From Phytophthora sp. 'mugwort' (taxonomy: Eukaryota > Oomycota > Peronosporomycetes > Peronosporales > Peronosporaceae), in the NCBI GenBank assembly GCA_033558025.1, contig JAUCEF010000018.1, positions 3,410,001 through 3,474,000 of the forward strand: a stretch of DNA of 64,000 nt. Direction: 5' to 3'. Shown one piece after another: positions 1 through 11,735 of the stretch. The position numbers and the translations under genes were made by a program. Under the pieces are notes generated by a model. It was not told where the DNA came from. It ran no database searches and saw only the letters and a program-made list of their open reading frames with translations. The first letter of the stretch is position 1, and each line of letters starts with the position of its first letter.

Positions 1-356
1 ACAGCAATGCACGCAACGAGTACGCGGCGTCGAAGCAAGAGGTTCGACACGAATGCCTCAAACGTAGCTTCGACGGGCGATCTCGCAGATTCAGTTGTTG
101 CTGAGATGCCGTGGGGCGTGCCGGATAGTGGTAACGTGTGCAAAGTTGGTGGCTCCATGTCGGGGAGGGGTGACATCTTTTCCGGTGGGAGGTTTATAGC
201 GAAGCCCAGAAGGCTCGGGAGGACTGTCCAAGACCAGGGGTGGGTCCGTGGCGAGGTAGCGGTGACGATGAAGGTGCCTCTTCGTGCACCGAGCACGTAT
301 TGTTGCGGACGCCTAGGTTTGTTTGGAGGACTTGTGGGTTGTATAACGCTTATGAT

Positions 357-429
357 GCTCCTTTGGCTCAGTTGGTAGAGCGTCAGTCTCATAATCTGAA
401 GGTCGCCAGTTCGAGCCTGGCAGGGAGCA
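357..429 (+). tRNA. tRNA-Met (CAT), elongator type, array unit 1
   Basis: Seventy-three nucleotides fold as a cloverleaf. The acceptor stem is GCTCCTT with AGGGAGC, followed by discriminator A. The D arm is GCTC/GAGC, the anticodon loop is CTCATAA with anticodon CAT, and the T arm is GCCAG-TTCGAGC-CTGGC. The last anticodon-stem pair (31-39) is a T-T mismatch. The first acceptor pair is G-C rather than the A-U typical of eukaryotic initiators, so this is the elongator. There is no intron and no encoded CCA. The A box (TGGCTCAGTTGG) and B box (AGTTCGAGCCT) are good. Confidence 0.95.
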
Positions 430-442
430 CTTCTTTGCCTCC

Positions 443-446
443 TTTT
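443..446 (+). terminator. RNA polymerase III terminator after unit 1 tRNA
   Basis: A TTTT run lies 14 nt past the tRNA 3' end on the transcribed strand. Every unit has the same run at the same offset. Confidence 0.6.
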
Positions 447-1063
447 GCGTTCGTTGCCTTCTACCGCGCTTTCACGACTCGCTGGCCTCTCAGACGCGTG
501 CTAGAACATGCGGACGCGCTGTCACGATGTGTCATGCTTTCCGCATGAATAACACCACCTACGTAGCGCTCTTTTCAGTCAGGCTCGGGTTCAAGTCTGG
601 CGGCCGACTTTAAGCCGCTCGGTTCGACGCAATACACGTCGAAACGGTCATCTGCGTGATAGCAACGTCACAACGGGATCACATGAAGCCAACCTGGATA
701 TGGAACAACAGCAATGCACGCAACGAGTACGCGGCGTCGAAGCAAGAGGTTCGACACGAATGCCTCAAACGTAGCTTCGACGGGCGATCTCGCAGATTCA
801 GTTGTTGCTGAGATGCCGTGGGGCGTGCCGGATAGTGGTAACGTGTGCAAAGTTGGTGGCTCCATGTCGGGGAGGGGTGACATCTTTTCCGGTGGGAGGT
901 TTATAGCGAAGCCCAGAAGGCTCGGGAGGACTGTCCAAGACCAGGGGTGGGTCCGTGGCGAGGTAGCGGTGACGATGAAGGTGCCTCTTCGTGCACCGAG
1001 CACGTCTTGTTGCGGACGCCTAGGTTTGTTTGGAGGACTTGTGGGTTGTATAACGCTTATGAT

Positions 1064-1136
1064 GCTCCTTTGGCTCAGTTGGTAGAGCGTCAGTCTCATA
1101 ATCTGAAGGTCGCCAGTTCGAGCCTGGCAGGGAGCA
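1064..1136 (+). tRNA. tRNA-Met (CAT), unit 2
   Basis: Same 73-nt sequence as unit 1. This unit has the CACGTCTTG variant upstream of the tRNA, also seen in units 10, 13, 14 and 17. Confidence 0.95.
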
Positions 1137-1770
1137 CTTCTTTGCCTCCTTTTGCGTTCGTTGCCTTCTACCGCGCTTTCACGACTCGCTGGCCTCTCAG
1201 ACGCGTGCTAGAACATGCGGACGCGCTGTCACGATGTGTCATGCTTTCCGCATGAATAACACCACCTACATAGCGCTCTTTTCAGTCAGGCTCGGGTTCA
1301 AGTCTGGCGGCCGACTTTAAGCCGCTCGGTTCGACGCAATACACGTCGAAACGGTCATCTGCGTGATAGCAACGTCACAACGGGATCACATGAAGCCAAC
1401 CTGGATATGGAACAACAGCAATGCACGCAACGAGTACGCGGCGTCGAAGCAAGAGGTTCGACACGAATGCCTCAAACGTAGCTTCGACGGGCGATCTCGC
1501 AGATTCAGTTGTTGCTGAGATGCCGTGGGGCGTGCCGGATAGTGGTAACGTGTGCAAAGTTGGTGGCTCCATGTCGGGGAGGGGTGACATCTTTTCCGGT
1601 GGGAGGTTTATAGCGAAGCCCAGAAGGCTCGGGAGGACTGTCCAAGACCAGGGGTGGGTCCGTGGCGAGGTAGCGGTGACGATGAAGGTGCCTCTTCGTG
1701 CACCGAGCACGTATTGTTGCGGACGCCTAGGTTTGTTTGGAGGACTTGTGGGTTGTATAACGCTTATGAT

Positions 1771-1843
1771 GCTCCTTTGGCTCAGTTGGTAGAGCGTCAG
1801 TCTCATAATCTGAAGGTCGCCAGTTCGAGCCTGGCAGGGAGCA
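1771..1843 (+). tRNA. tRNA-Met (CAT), unit 3
   Basis: Identical tRNA. The unit has the CACGTATTG and CGCTTATG upstream variants, and ATAGCGC downstream. Confidence 0.95.
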
Positions 1844-2477
1844 CTTCTTTGCCTCCTTTTGCGTTCGTTGCCTTCTACCGCGCTTTCACGACTCGCTGGC
1901 CTCTCAGACGCGTGCTAGAACATGCGGACGCGCTGTCACGATGTGTCATGCTTTCCGCATGAATAACACCACCTACATAGCGCTCTTTTCAGTCAGGCTC
2001 GGGTTCAAGTCTGGCGGCCGACTTTAAGCCGCTCGGTTCGACGCAATACACGTCGAAACGGTCATCTGCGTGATAGCAACGTCACAACGGGATCACATGA
2101 AGCCAACCTGGATATGGAACAACAGCAATGCACGCAACGAGTACGCGGCGTCGAAGCAAGAGGTTCGACACGAATGCCTCAAACGTAGCTTCGACGGGCG
2201 ATCTCGCAGATTCAGTTGTTGCTGAGATGCCGTGGGGCGTGCCGGATAGTGGTAACGTGTGCAAAGTTGGTGGCTCCATGTCGGGGAGGGGTGACATCTT
2301 TTCCGGTGGGAGGTTTATAGCGAAGCCCAGAAGGCTCGGGAGGACTGTCCAAGACCAGGGGTGGGTCCGTGGCGAGGTAGCGGTGACGATGAAGGTGCCT
2401 CTTCGTGCACCGAGCACGTATTGTTGCGGACGCCTAGGTTTGTTTGGAGGACTTGTGGGTTGTATAACGCTTATGAT

Positions 2478-2550
2478 GCTCCTTTGGCTCAGTTGGTAGA
2501 GCGTCAGTCTCATAATCTGAAGGTCGCCAGTTCGAGCCTGGCAGGGAGCA
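2478..2550 (+). tRNA. tRNA-Met (CAT), unit 4
   Basis: Identical tRNA. This is the last unit with ATAGCGC downstream; units 5 to 17 have ATAGTGC. Confidence 0.95.
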
Positions 2551-3184
2551 CTTCTTTGCCTCCTTTTGCGTTCGTTGCCTTCTACCGCGCTTTCACGACT
2601 CGCTGGCCTCTCAGACGCGTGCTAGAACATGCGGACGCGCTGTCACGATGTGTCATGCTTTCCGCATGAATAACACCACCTACATAGCGCTCTTTTCAGT
2701 CAGGCTCGGGTTCAAGTCTGGCGGCCGACTTTAAGCCGCTCGGTTCGACGCAATACACGTCGAAACGGTCATCTGCGTGATAGCAACGTCACAACGGGAT
2801 CACATGAAGCCAACCTGGATATGGAACAACAGCAATGCACGCAACGAGTACGCGGCGTCGAAGCAAGAGGTTCGACACGAATGCCTCAAACGTAGCTTCG
2901 ACGGGCGATCTCGCAGATTCAGTTGTTGCTGAGATGCCGTGGGGCGTGCCGGATAGTGGTAACGTGTGCAAAGTTGGTGGCTCCATGTCGGGGAGGGGTG
3001 ACATCTTTTCCGGTGGGAGGTTTATAGCGAAGCCCAGAAGGCTCGGGAGGACTGTCCAAGACCAGGGGTGGGTCCGTGGCGAGGTAGCGGTGACGATGAA
3101 GGTGCCTCTTCGTGCACCGAGCACGTATTGTTGCGGACGCCTAGGTTTGTTTGGAGGACTTGTGGGTTGTATAACGCCTATGAT

Positions 3185-3257
3185 GCTCCTTTGGCTCAGT
3201 TGGTAGAGCGTCAGTCTCATAATCTGAAGGTCGCCAGTTCGAGCCTGGCAGGGAGCA
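3185..3257 (+). tRNA. tRNA-Met (CAT), unit 5
   Basis: Identical tRNA. First unit with the CGCCTATG upstream variant. It also has CAACGTTACAAC near its end, shared with unit 13. Confidence 0.95.
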
Positions 3258-3891
3258 CTTCTTTGCCTCCTTTTGCGTTCGTTGCCTTCTACCGCGCTTT
3301 CACGACTCGCTGGCCTCTCAGACGCGTGCTAGAACATGCGGACGCGCTGTCACGATGTGTCATGCTTTCCGCATGAATAACACCACCTACATAGTGCTCT
3401 TTTCAGTCAGGCTCGGGTTCAAGTCTGGCGGCCGACTTTAAGCCGCTCGGTTCGACGCAATACACGTCGAAACGGTCATCTGCGTGATAGCAACGTTACA
3501 ACGGGATCACATGAAGCCAACCTGGATATGGAACAACAGCAATGCACGCAACGAGTACGCGGCGTCGAAGCAAGAGGTTCGACACGAATGCCTCAAACGT
3601 AGCTTCGACGGGCGATCTCGCAGATTCAGTTGTTGCTGAGATGCCGTGGGGCGTGCCGGATAGTGGTAACGTGTGCAAAGTTGGTGGCTCCATGTCGGGG
3701 AGGGGTGACATCTTTTCCGGTGGGAGGTTTATAGCGAAGCCCAGAAGGCTCGGGAGGACTGTCCAAGACCAGGGGTGGGTCCGTGGCGAGGTAGCGGTGA
3801 CGATGAAGGTGCCTCTTCGTGCACCGAGCACGTATTGTTGCGGACGCCTAGGTTTGTTTGGAGGACTTGTGGGTTGTATAACGCCTATGAT

Positions 3892-3964
3892 GCTCCTTTG
3901 GCTCAGTTGGTAGAGCGTCAGTCTCATAATCTGAAGGTCGCCAGTTCGAGCCTGGCAGGGAGCA
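3892..3964 (+). tRNA. tRNA-Met (CAT), unit 6
   Basis: Identical tRNA, with the CGCCTATG upstream variant. Confidence 0.95.
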
Positions 3965-4598
3965 CTTCTTTGCCTCCTTTTGCGTTCGTTGCCTTCTACC
4001 GCGCTTTCACGACTCGCTGGCCTCTCAGACGCGTGCTAGAACATGCGGACGCGCTGTCACGATGTGTCATGCTTTCCGCATGAATAACACCACCTACATA
4101 GTGCTCTTTTCAGTCAGGCTCGGGTTCAAGTCTGGCGGCCGACTTTAAGCCGCTCGGTTCGACGCAATACACGTCGAAACGGTCATCTGCGTGATAGCAA
4201 CGTCACAACGGGATCACATGAAGCCAACCTGGATATGGAACAACAGCAATGCACGCAACGAGTACGCGGCGTCGAAGCAAGAGGTTCGACACGAATGCCT
4301 CAAACGTAGCTTCGACGGGCGATCTCGCAGATTCAGTTGTTGCTGAGATGCCGTGGGGCGTGCCGGATAGTGGTAACGTGTGCAAAGTTGGTGGCTCCAT
4401 GTCGGGGAGGGGTGACATCTTTTCCGGTGGGAGGTTTATAGCGAAGCCCAGCAGGCTCGGGAGGACTGTCCAAGACCAGGGGTGGGTCCGTGGCGAGGTA
4501 GCGGTGACGATGAAGGTGCCTCTTCGTGCACCGAGCACGTATTGTTGCGGACGCCTAGGTTTGTTTGGAGGACTTGTGGGTTGTATAACGCTTATGAT

Positions 4599-4671
4599 GC
4601 TCCTTTGGCTCAGTTGGTAGAGCGTCAGTCTCATAATCTGAAGGTCGCCAGTTCGAGCCTGGCAGGGAGCA
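4599..4671 (+). tRNA. tRNA-Met (CAT), unit 7
   Basis: Identical tRNA. The unit carries a private A-to-C change at about 4452 (CCCAGCAGG). Confidence 0.95.
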
Positions 4672-5304
4672 CTTCTTTGCCTCCTTTTGCGTTCGTTGCC
4701 TTCTACCGCGCTTTCACGACTCGCTGGCCTCTCAGACGCGTGCTAGAACATGCGGACGCGCTGTCACGATGTGTCATGCTTTCCGCATGAATAACACCAC
4801 CTACATAGTGCTCTTTTCAGTCAGGCTCGGGTTCAAGTCTGGCGGCCGACTTTAAGCCGCTCGGTTCGACGCAATACACGTCGAAACGGTCATCTGCGTG
4901 ATAGCAACGTCACAACGGGATCACATGAAGCCAACCTGGATATGGAACAACAGCAATGCACGCAACGAGTACGCGGCGTCGAAGCAAGAGGTTCGACACG
5001 AATGCCTCAAACGTAGCTTCGACGGGCGATCTCGCAGATTCAGTTGTTGCTGAGATGCCGTGGGGCGTGCCGGATAGTGGTAACGTGTGCAAAGTTGGTG
5101 GCTCCATGTCGGGGAGGGGTACATCTTTTCCGGTGGGAGGTTTATAGCGAAGCCCAGAAGGCTCGGGAGGACTGTCCAAGACCAGGGGTGGGTCCGTGGC
5201 GAGGTAGCGGTGACGATGAAGGTGCCTCTTCGTGCACCGAGCACGTATTGTTGCGGACGCCTAGGTTTGTTTGGAGGACTTGTGGGTTGTATAACGCCTA
5301 TGAT

Positions 5305-5377
5305 GCTCCTTTGGCTCAGTTGGTAGAGCGTCAGTCTCATAATCTGAAGGTCGCCAGTTCGAGCCTGGCAGGGAGCA
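5305..5377 (+). tRNA. tRNA-Met (CAT), unit 8
   Basis: Identical tRNA. The unit has lost one base in the G-rich stretch near 5119 (GGGGTACATC). Unit 12 has the same deletion. Confidence 0.95.
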
Positions 5378-6011
5378 CTTCTTTGCCTCCTTTTGCGTTC
5401 GTTGCCTTCTACCGCGCTTTCACGACTCGCTGGCCTCTCAGACGCGTGCTAGAACATGCGGACGCGCTGTCACGATGTGTCATGCTTTCCGCATGAATAA
5501 CACCACCTACATAGTGCTCTTTTCAGTCAGGCTCGGGTTCAAGTCTGGCGGCCGACTTTAAGCCGCTCGGTTCGACGCAATACACGTCGAAACGGTCATC
5601 TGCGTGATAGCAACGTCACAACGGGATCACATGAAGCCAACCTGGATATGGAACAACAGCAATGCACGCAACGAGTACGCGGCGTCGAAGCAAGAGGTTC
5701 GACACGAATGCCTCAAACGTAGCTTCGACGGGCGATCTCGCAGATTCAGTTGTTGCTGAGATGCCGTGGGGCGTGCCGGATAGTGGTAACGTGTGCAAAG
5801 TTGGTGGCTCCATGTCGGGGAGGGGTGACATCTTTTCCGGTGGGAGGTTTATAGCGAAGCCCAGAAGGCTCGGGAGGACTGTCCAAGACCAGGGGTGGGT
5901 CCGTGGCGAGGTAGCGGTGACGATGAAGGTGCCTCTTCGTGCACCGAGCACGTATTGTTGCGGACGCCTAGGTTTGTTTGGAGGACTTGTGGGTTGTATA
6001 ACGCCTATGAT

Positions 6012-6084
6012 GCTCCTTTGGCTCAGTTGGTAGAGCGTCAGTCTCATAATCTGAAGGTCGCCAGTTCGAGCCTGGCAGGGAGCA
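6012..6084 (+). tRNA. tRNA-Met (CAT), unit 9
   Basis: Identical tRNA. The unit is full length, with the CGCCTATG variant. Confidence 0.95.
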
Positions 6085-6718
6085 CTTCTTTGCCTCCTTT
6101 TGCGTTCGTTGCCTTCTACCGCGCTTTCACGACTCGCTGGCCTCTCAGACGCGTGCTAGAACATGCGGACGCGCTGTCACGATGTGTCATGCTTTCCGCA
6201 TGAATAACACCACCTACATAGTGCTCTTTTCAGTCAGGCTCGGGTTCAAGTCTGGCGGCCGACTTTAAGCCGCTCGGTTCGACGCAATACACGTCGAAAC
6301 GGTCATCTGCGTGATAGCAACGTCACAACGGGATCACATGAAGCCAACCTGGATATGGAACAACAGCAATGCACGCAACGAGTACGCGGCGTCGAAGCAA
6401 GAGGTTCGACACGAATGCCTCAAACGTAGCTTCGACGGGCGATCTCGCAGATTCAGTTGTTGCTGAGATGCCGTGGGGCGTGCCGGATAGTGGTAACGTG
6501 TGCAAAGTTGGTGGCTCCATGTCGGGGAGGGGTGACATCTTTTCCGGTGGGAGGTTTATAGCGAAGCCCAGAAGGCTCGGGAGGACTGTCCAAGACCAGG
6601 GGTGGGTCCGTGGCGAGGTAGCGGTGACGATGAAGGTGCCTCTTCGTGCACCGAGCACGTCTTGTTGCGGACGCCTAGGTTTGTTTGGAGGACTTGTGGG
6701 TTGTATAACGCCTATGAT

Positions 6719-6791
6719 GCTCCTTTGGCTCAGTTGGTAGAGCGTCAGTCTCATAATCTGAAGGTCGCCAGTTCGAGCCTGGCAGGGAGCA
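6719..6791 (+). tRNA. tRNA-Met (CAT), unit 10
   Basis: Identical tRNA. The unit combines CACGTCTTG with CGCCTATG, a combination not seen in other units. Confidence 0.95.
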
Positions 6792-7425
6792 CTTCTTTGC
6801 CTCCTTTTGCGTTCGTTGCCTTCTACCGCGCTTTCACGACTCGCTGGCCTCTCAGACGCGTGCTAGAACATGCGGACGCGCTGTCACGATGTGTCATGCT
6901 TTCCGCATGAATAACACCACCTACATAGTGCTCTTTTCAGTCAGGCTCGGGTTCAAGTCTGGCGGCCGACTTTAAGCCGCTCGGTTCGACGCAATACACG
7001 TCGAAACGGTCATCTGCGTGATAGCAACGTCACAACGGGATCACATGAAGCCAACCTGGATATGGAACAACAGCAATGCACGCAACGAGTACGCGGCGTC
7101 GAAGCAAGAGGTTCGACACGAATGCCTCAAACGTAGCTTCGACGGGCGATCTCGCAGATTCAGTTGTTGCTGAGATGCCGTGGGGCGTGCCGGATAGTGG
7201 TAACGTGTGCAAAGTTGGTGGCTCCATGTCGGGGAGGGGTGACATCTTTTCCGGTGGGAGGTTTATAGCGAAGCCCAGAAGGCTCGGGAGGACTGTCCAA
7301 GACCAGGGGTGGGTCCGTGGCGAGGTAGCGGTGACGATGAAGGTGCCTCTTCGTGCACCGAGCACGTATTGTTGCGGACGCCTAGGTTTGTTTGGAGGAC
7401 TTGTGGGTTGTATAACGCTTATGAT

Positions 7426-7498
7426 GCTCCTTTGGCTCAGTTGGTAGAGCGTCAGTCTCATAATCTGAAGGTCGCCAGTTCGAGCCTGGCAGGGAGCA
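7426..7498 (+). tRNA. tRNA-Met (CAT), unit 11
   Basis: Identical tRNA, with CACGTATTG and CGCTTATG as in unit 7. Confidence 0.95.
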
Positions 7499-8131
7499 CT
7501 TCTTTGCCTCCTTTTGCGTTCGTTGCCTTCTACCGCGCTTTCACGACTCGCTGGCCTCTCAGACGCGTGCTAGAACATGCGGACGCGCTGTCACGATGTG
7601 TCATGCTTTCCGCATGAATAACACCACCTACATAGTGCTCTTTTCAGTCAGGCTCGGGTTCAAGTCTGGCGGCCGACTTTAAGCCGCTCGGTTCGACGCA
7701 ATACACGTCGAAACGGTCATCTGCGTGATAGCAACGTCACAACGGGATCACATGAAGCCAACCTGGATATGGAACAACAGCAATGCACGCAACGAGTACG
7801 CGGCGTCGAAGCAAGAGGTTCGACACGAATGCCTCAAACGTAGCTTCGACGGGCGATCTCGCAGATTCAGTTGTTGCTGAGATGCCGTGGGGCGTGCCGG
7901 ATAGTGGTAACGTGTGCAAAGTTGGTGGCTCCATGTCGGGGAGGGGTACATCTTTTCCGGTGGGAGGTTTATAGCGAAGCCCAGAAGGCTCGGGAGGACT
8001 GTCCAAGACCAGGGGTGGGTCCGTGGCGAGGTAGCGGTGACGATGAAGGTGCCTCTTCGTGCACCGAGCACGTATTGTTGCGGACGCCTAGGTTTGTTTG
8101 GAGGACTTGTGGGTTGTATAACGCCTATGAT

Positions 8132-8204
8132 GCTCCTTTGGCTCAGTTGGTAGAGCGTCAGTCTCATAATCTGAAGGTCGCCAGTTCGAGCCTGGCAGGG
8201 AGCA
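8132..8204 (+). tRNA. tRNA-Met (CAT), unit 12
   Basis: Identical tRNA. The unit has the same 1-bp deletion (near 7946) as unit 8, four units earlier. Confidence 0.95.
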
Positions 8205-8838
8205 CTTCTTTGCCTCCTTTTGCGTTCGTTGCCTTCTACCGCGCTTTCACGACTCGCTGGCCTCTCAGACGCGTGCTAGAACATGCGGACGCGCTGTCAC
8301 GATGTGTCATGCTTTCCGCATGAATAACACCACCTACATAGTGCTCTTTTCAGTCAGGCTCGGGTTCAAGTCTGGCGGCCGACTTTAAGCCGCTCGGTTC
8401 GACGCAATACACGTCGAAACGGTCATCTGCGTGATAGCAACGTCACAACGGGATCACATGAAGCCAACCTGGATATGGAACAACAGCAATGCACGCAACG
8501 AGTACGCGGCGTCGAAGCAAGAGGTTCGACACGAATGCCTCAAACGTAGCTTCGACGGGCGATCTCGCAGATTCAGTTGTTGCTGAGATGCCGTGGGGCG
8601 TGCGGGATAGTGGTAACGTGTGCAAAGTTGGTGGCTCCATGTCGGGGAGGGGTGACATCTTTTCCGGTGGGAGGTTTATAGCGAAGCCCAGAAGGCTCGG
8701 GAGGACTGTCCAAGACCAGGGGTGGGTCCGTGGCGAGGTAGCGGTGACGATGAAGGTGCCTCTTCGTGCACCGAGCACGTCTTGTTGCGGACGCCTAGGT
8801 TTGTTTGGAGGACTTGTGGGTTGTATAACGCTTATGAT

Positions 8839-8911
8839 GCTCCTTTGGCTCAGTTGGTAGAGCGTCAGTCTCATAATCTGAAGGTCGCCAGTTCGAGCCT
8901 GGCAGGGAGCA
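8839..8911 (+). tRNA. tRNA-Met (CAT), unit 13
   Basis: Identical tRNA. The unit has a private C-to-G change (GCGTGCGGG near 8603) and a 2-bp deletion near 9105 (CTCGGTGACGC). Confidence 0.95.
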
Positions 8912-9543
8912 CTTCTTTGCCTCCTTTTGCGTTCGTTGCCTTCTACCGCGCTTTCACGACTCGCTGGCCTCTCAGACGCGTGCTAGAACATGCGGACGCG
9001 CTGTCACGATGTGTCATGCTTTCCGCATGAATAACACCACCTACATAGTGCTCTTTTCAGTCAGGCTCGGGTTCAAGTCTGGCGGCCGACTTTAAGCCGC
9101 TCGGTGACGCAATACACGTCGAAACGGTCATCTGCGTGATAGCAACGTTACAACGGGATCACATGAAGCCAACCTGGATATGGAACAACAGCAATGCACG
9201 CAACGAGTACGCGGCGTCGAAGCAAGAGGTTCGACACGAATGCCTCAAACGTAGCTTCGACGGGCGATCTCGCAGATTCAGTTGTTGCTGAGATGCCGTG
9301 GGGCGTGCCGGATAGTGGTAACGTGTGCAAAGTTGGTGGCTCCATGTCGGGGAGGGGTGACATCTTTTCCGGTGGGAGGTTTATAGCGAAGCCCAGAAGG
9401 CTCGGGAGGACTGTCCAAGACCAGGGGTGGGTCCGTGGCGAGGTAGCGGTGACGATGAAGGTGCCTCTTCGTGCACCGAGCACGTCTTGTTGCGGACGCC
9501 TAGGTTTGTTTGGAGGACTTGTGGGTTGTATAACGCTTATGAT

Positions 9544-9616
9544 GCTCCTTTGGCTCAGTTGGTAGAGCGTCAGTCTCATAATCTGAAGGTCGCCAGTTCG
9601 AGCCTGGCAGGGAGCA
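9544..9616 (+). tRNA. tRNA-Met (CAT), unit 14
   Basis: Identical tRNA, in a unit with CACGTCTTG. Confidence 0.95.
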
Positions 9617-10249
9617 CTTCTTTGCCTCCTTTTGCGTTCGTTGCCTTCTACCGCGCTTTCACGACTCGCTGGCCTCTCAGACGCGTGCTAGAACATGCGG
9701 ACGCGCTGTCACGATGTGTCATGCTTTCCGCATGAATAACACCACCTACATAGTGCTCTTTTCAGTCAGGCTCGGGTTCAAGTCTGGCGGCCGACTTTAA
9801 GCCGCTCGGTTCGACGCAATACACGTCGAAACGGTCATCTGCGTGATAGCAACGTCACAACGGGATCACATGAAGCCAACCTGGATATGGAACAACAGCA
9901 ATGCACGCAACGAGTACGCGGCGTCGAAGCAAGAGGTTCGACACGAATGCCTCAAACGTAGCTTCGACGGGCGATCTCGCAGATTCAGTTGTTGCTGAGA
10001 TGCCGTGGGGCGTGCCGGATAGTGGTAACGTGTGCAAAGTTGGTGGCTCCATGTCGGGGAGGGGTGACATCTTTTCCGGTGGGAGGTTTATAGCGAAGCC
10101 CAGAAGGCTCGGGAGGACTGTCCAAGACCAGGGGTGGGTCCGTGGCGAGGTAGCGGTGACGATGAAGGTGCCTCTTCGTGCACCGAGCACGTATTGTTGC
10201 GGACGCCTAGGTTTGTTTGGAGGACTTGTGGGTTGTATAACGCCTTGAT

Positions 10250-10322
10250 GCTCCTTTGGCTCAGTTGGTAGAGCGTCAGTCTCATAATCTGAAGGTCGCC
10301 AGTTCGAGCCTGGCAGGGAGCA
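10250..10322 (+). tRNA. tRNA-Met (CAT), unit 15
   Basis: Identical tRNA. A 1-bp deletion lies just 5' of the gene (CGCCTTGATG), shared only with unit 16. Confidence 0.95.
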
Positions 10323-10955
10323 CTTCTTTGCCTCCTTTTGCGTTCGTTGCCTTCTACCGCGCTTTCACGACTCGCTGGCCTCTCAGACGCGTGCTAGAAC
10401 ATGCGGACGCGCTGTCACGATGTGTCATGCTTTCCGCATGAATAACACCACCTACATAGTGCTCTTTTCAGTCAGGCTCGGGTTCAAGTCTGGCGGCCGA
10501 CTTTAAGCCGCTCGGTTCGACGCAATACACGTCGAAACGGTCATCTGCGTGATAGCAACGTCACAACGGGATCACATGAAGCCAACCTGGATATGGAACA
10601 ACAGCAATGCACGCAACGAGTACGCGGCGTCGAAGCAAGAGGTTCGACACGAATGCCTCAAACGTAGCTTCGACGGGCGATCTCGCAGATTCAGTTGTTG
10701 CTGAGATGCCGTGGGGCGTGCCGGATAGTGGTAACGTGTGCAAAGTTGGTGGCTCCATGTCGGGGAGGGGTGACATCTTTTCCGGTGGGAGGTTTATAGC
10801 GAAGCCCAGAAGGCTCGGGAGGACTGTCCAAGACCAGGGGTGGGTCCGTGGCGAGGTAGCGGTGACGATGAAGGTGCCTCTTCGTGCACCGAGCACGTAT
10901 TGTTGCGGACGCCTAGGTTTGTTTGGAGGACTTGTGGGTTGTATAACGCCTTGAT

Positions 10956-11028
10956 GCTCCTTTGGCTCAGTTGGTAGAGCGTCAGTCTCATAATCTGAAG
11001 GTCGCCAGTTCGAGCCTGGCAGGGAGCA
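10956..11028 (+). tRNA. tRNA-Met (CAT), unit 16
   Basis: Identical tRNA with the same 5' deletion as unit 15, which marks the pair as a recent duplication. Confidence 0.95.
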
Positions 11029-11662
11029 CTTCTTTGCCTCCTTTTGCGTTCGTTGCCTTCTACCGCGCTTTCACGACTCGCTGGCCTCTCAGACGCGTGC
11101 TAGAACATGCGGACGCGCTGTCACGATGTGTCATGCTTTCCGCATGAATAACACCACCTACATAGTGCTCTTTTCAGTCAGGCTCGGGTTCAAGTCTGGC
11201 GGCCGACTTTAAGCCGCTCGGTTCGACGCAATACACGTCGAAACGGTCATCTGCGTGATAGCAACGTCACAACGGGATCACATGAAGCCAACCTGGATAT
11301 GGAACAACAGCAATGCACGCAACGAGTACGCGGCGTCGAAGCAAGAGGTTCGACACGAATGCCTCAAACGTAGCTTCGACGGGCGATCTCGCAGATTCAG
11401 TTGTTGCTGAGATGCCGTGGGGCGTGCCGGATAGTGGTAACGTGTGCAAAGTTGGTGGCTCCATGTCGGGGAGGGGTGACATCTTTTCCGGTGGGAGGTT
11501 TATAGCGAAGCCCAGAAGGCTCGGGAGGACTGTCCAAGACCAGGGGTGGGTCCGTGGCGAGGTAGCGGTGACGATGAAGGTGCCTCTTCGTGCACCGAGC
11601 ACGTCTTGTTGCGGACGCCTAGGTTTGTTTGGAGGACTTGTGGGTTGTATAACGCTTATGAT

Positions 11663-11735
11663 GCTCCTTTGGCTCAGTTGGTAGAGCGTCAGTCTCATAA
11701 TCTGAAGGTCGCCAGTTCGAGCCTGGCAGGGAGCA
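11663..11735 (+). tRNA. tRNA-Met (CAT), unit 17 (last complete unit)
   Basis: Identical tRNA. The unit has two private changes downstream, GATGTATCATG near 11837 and loss of one G in the B-box-like GGTTCAAG near 11893. This is as expected for an edge unit that escapes homogenisation. Confidence 0.95.
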
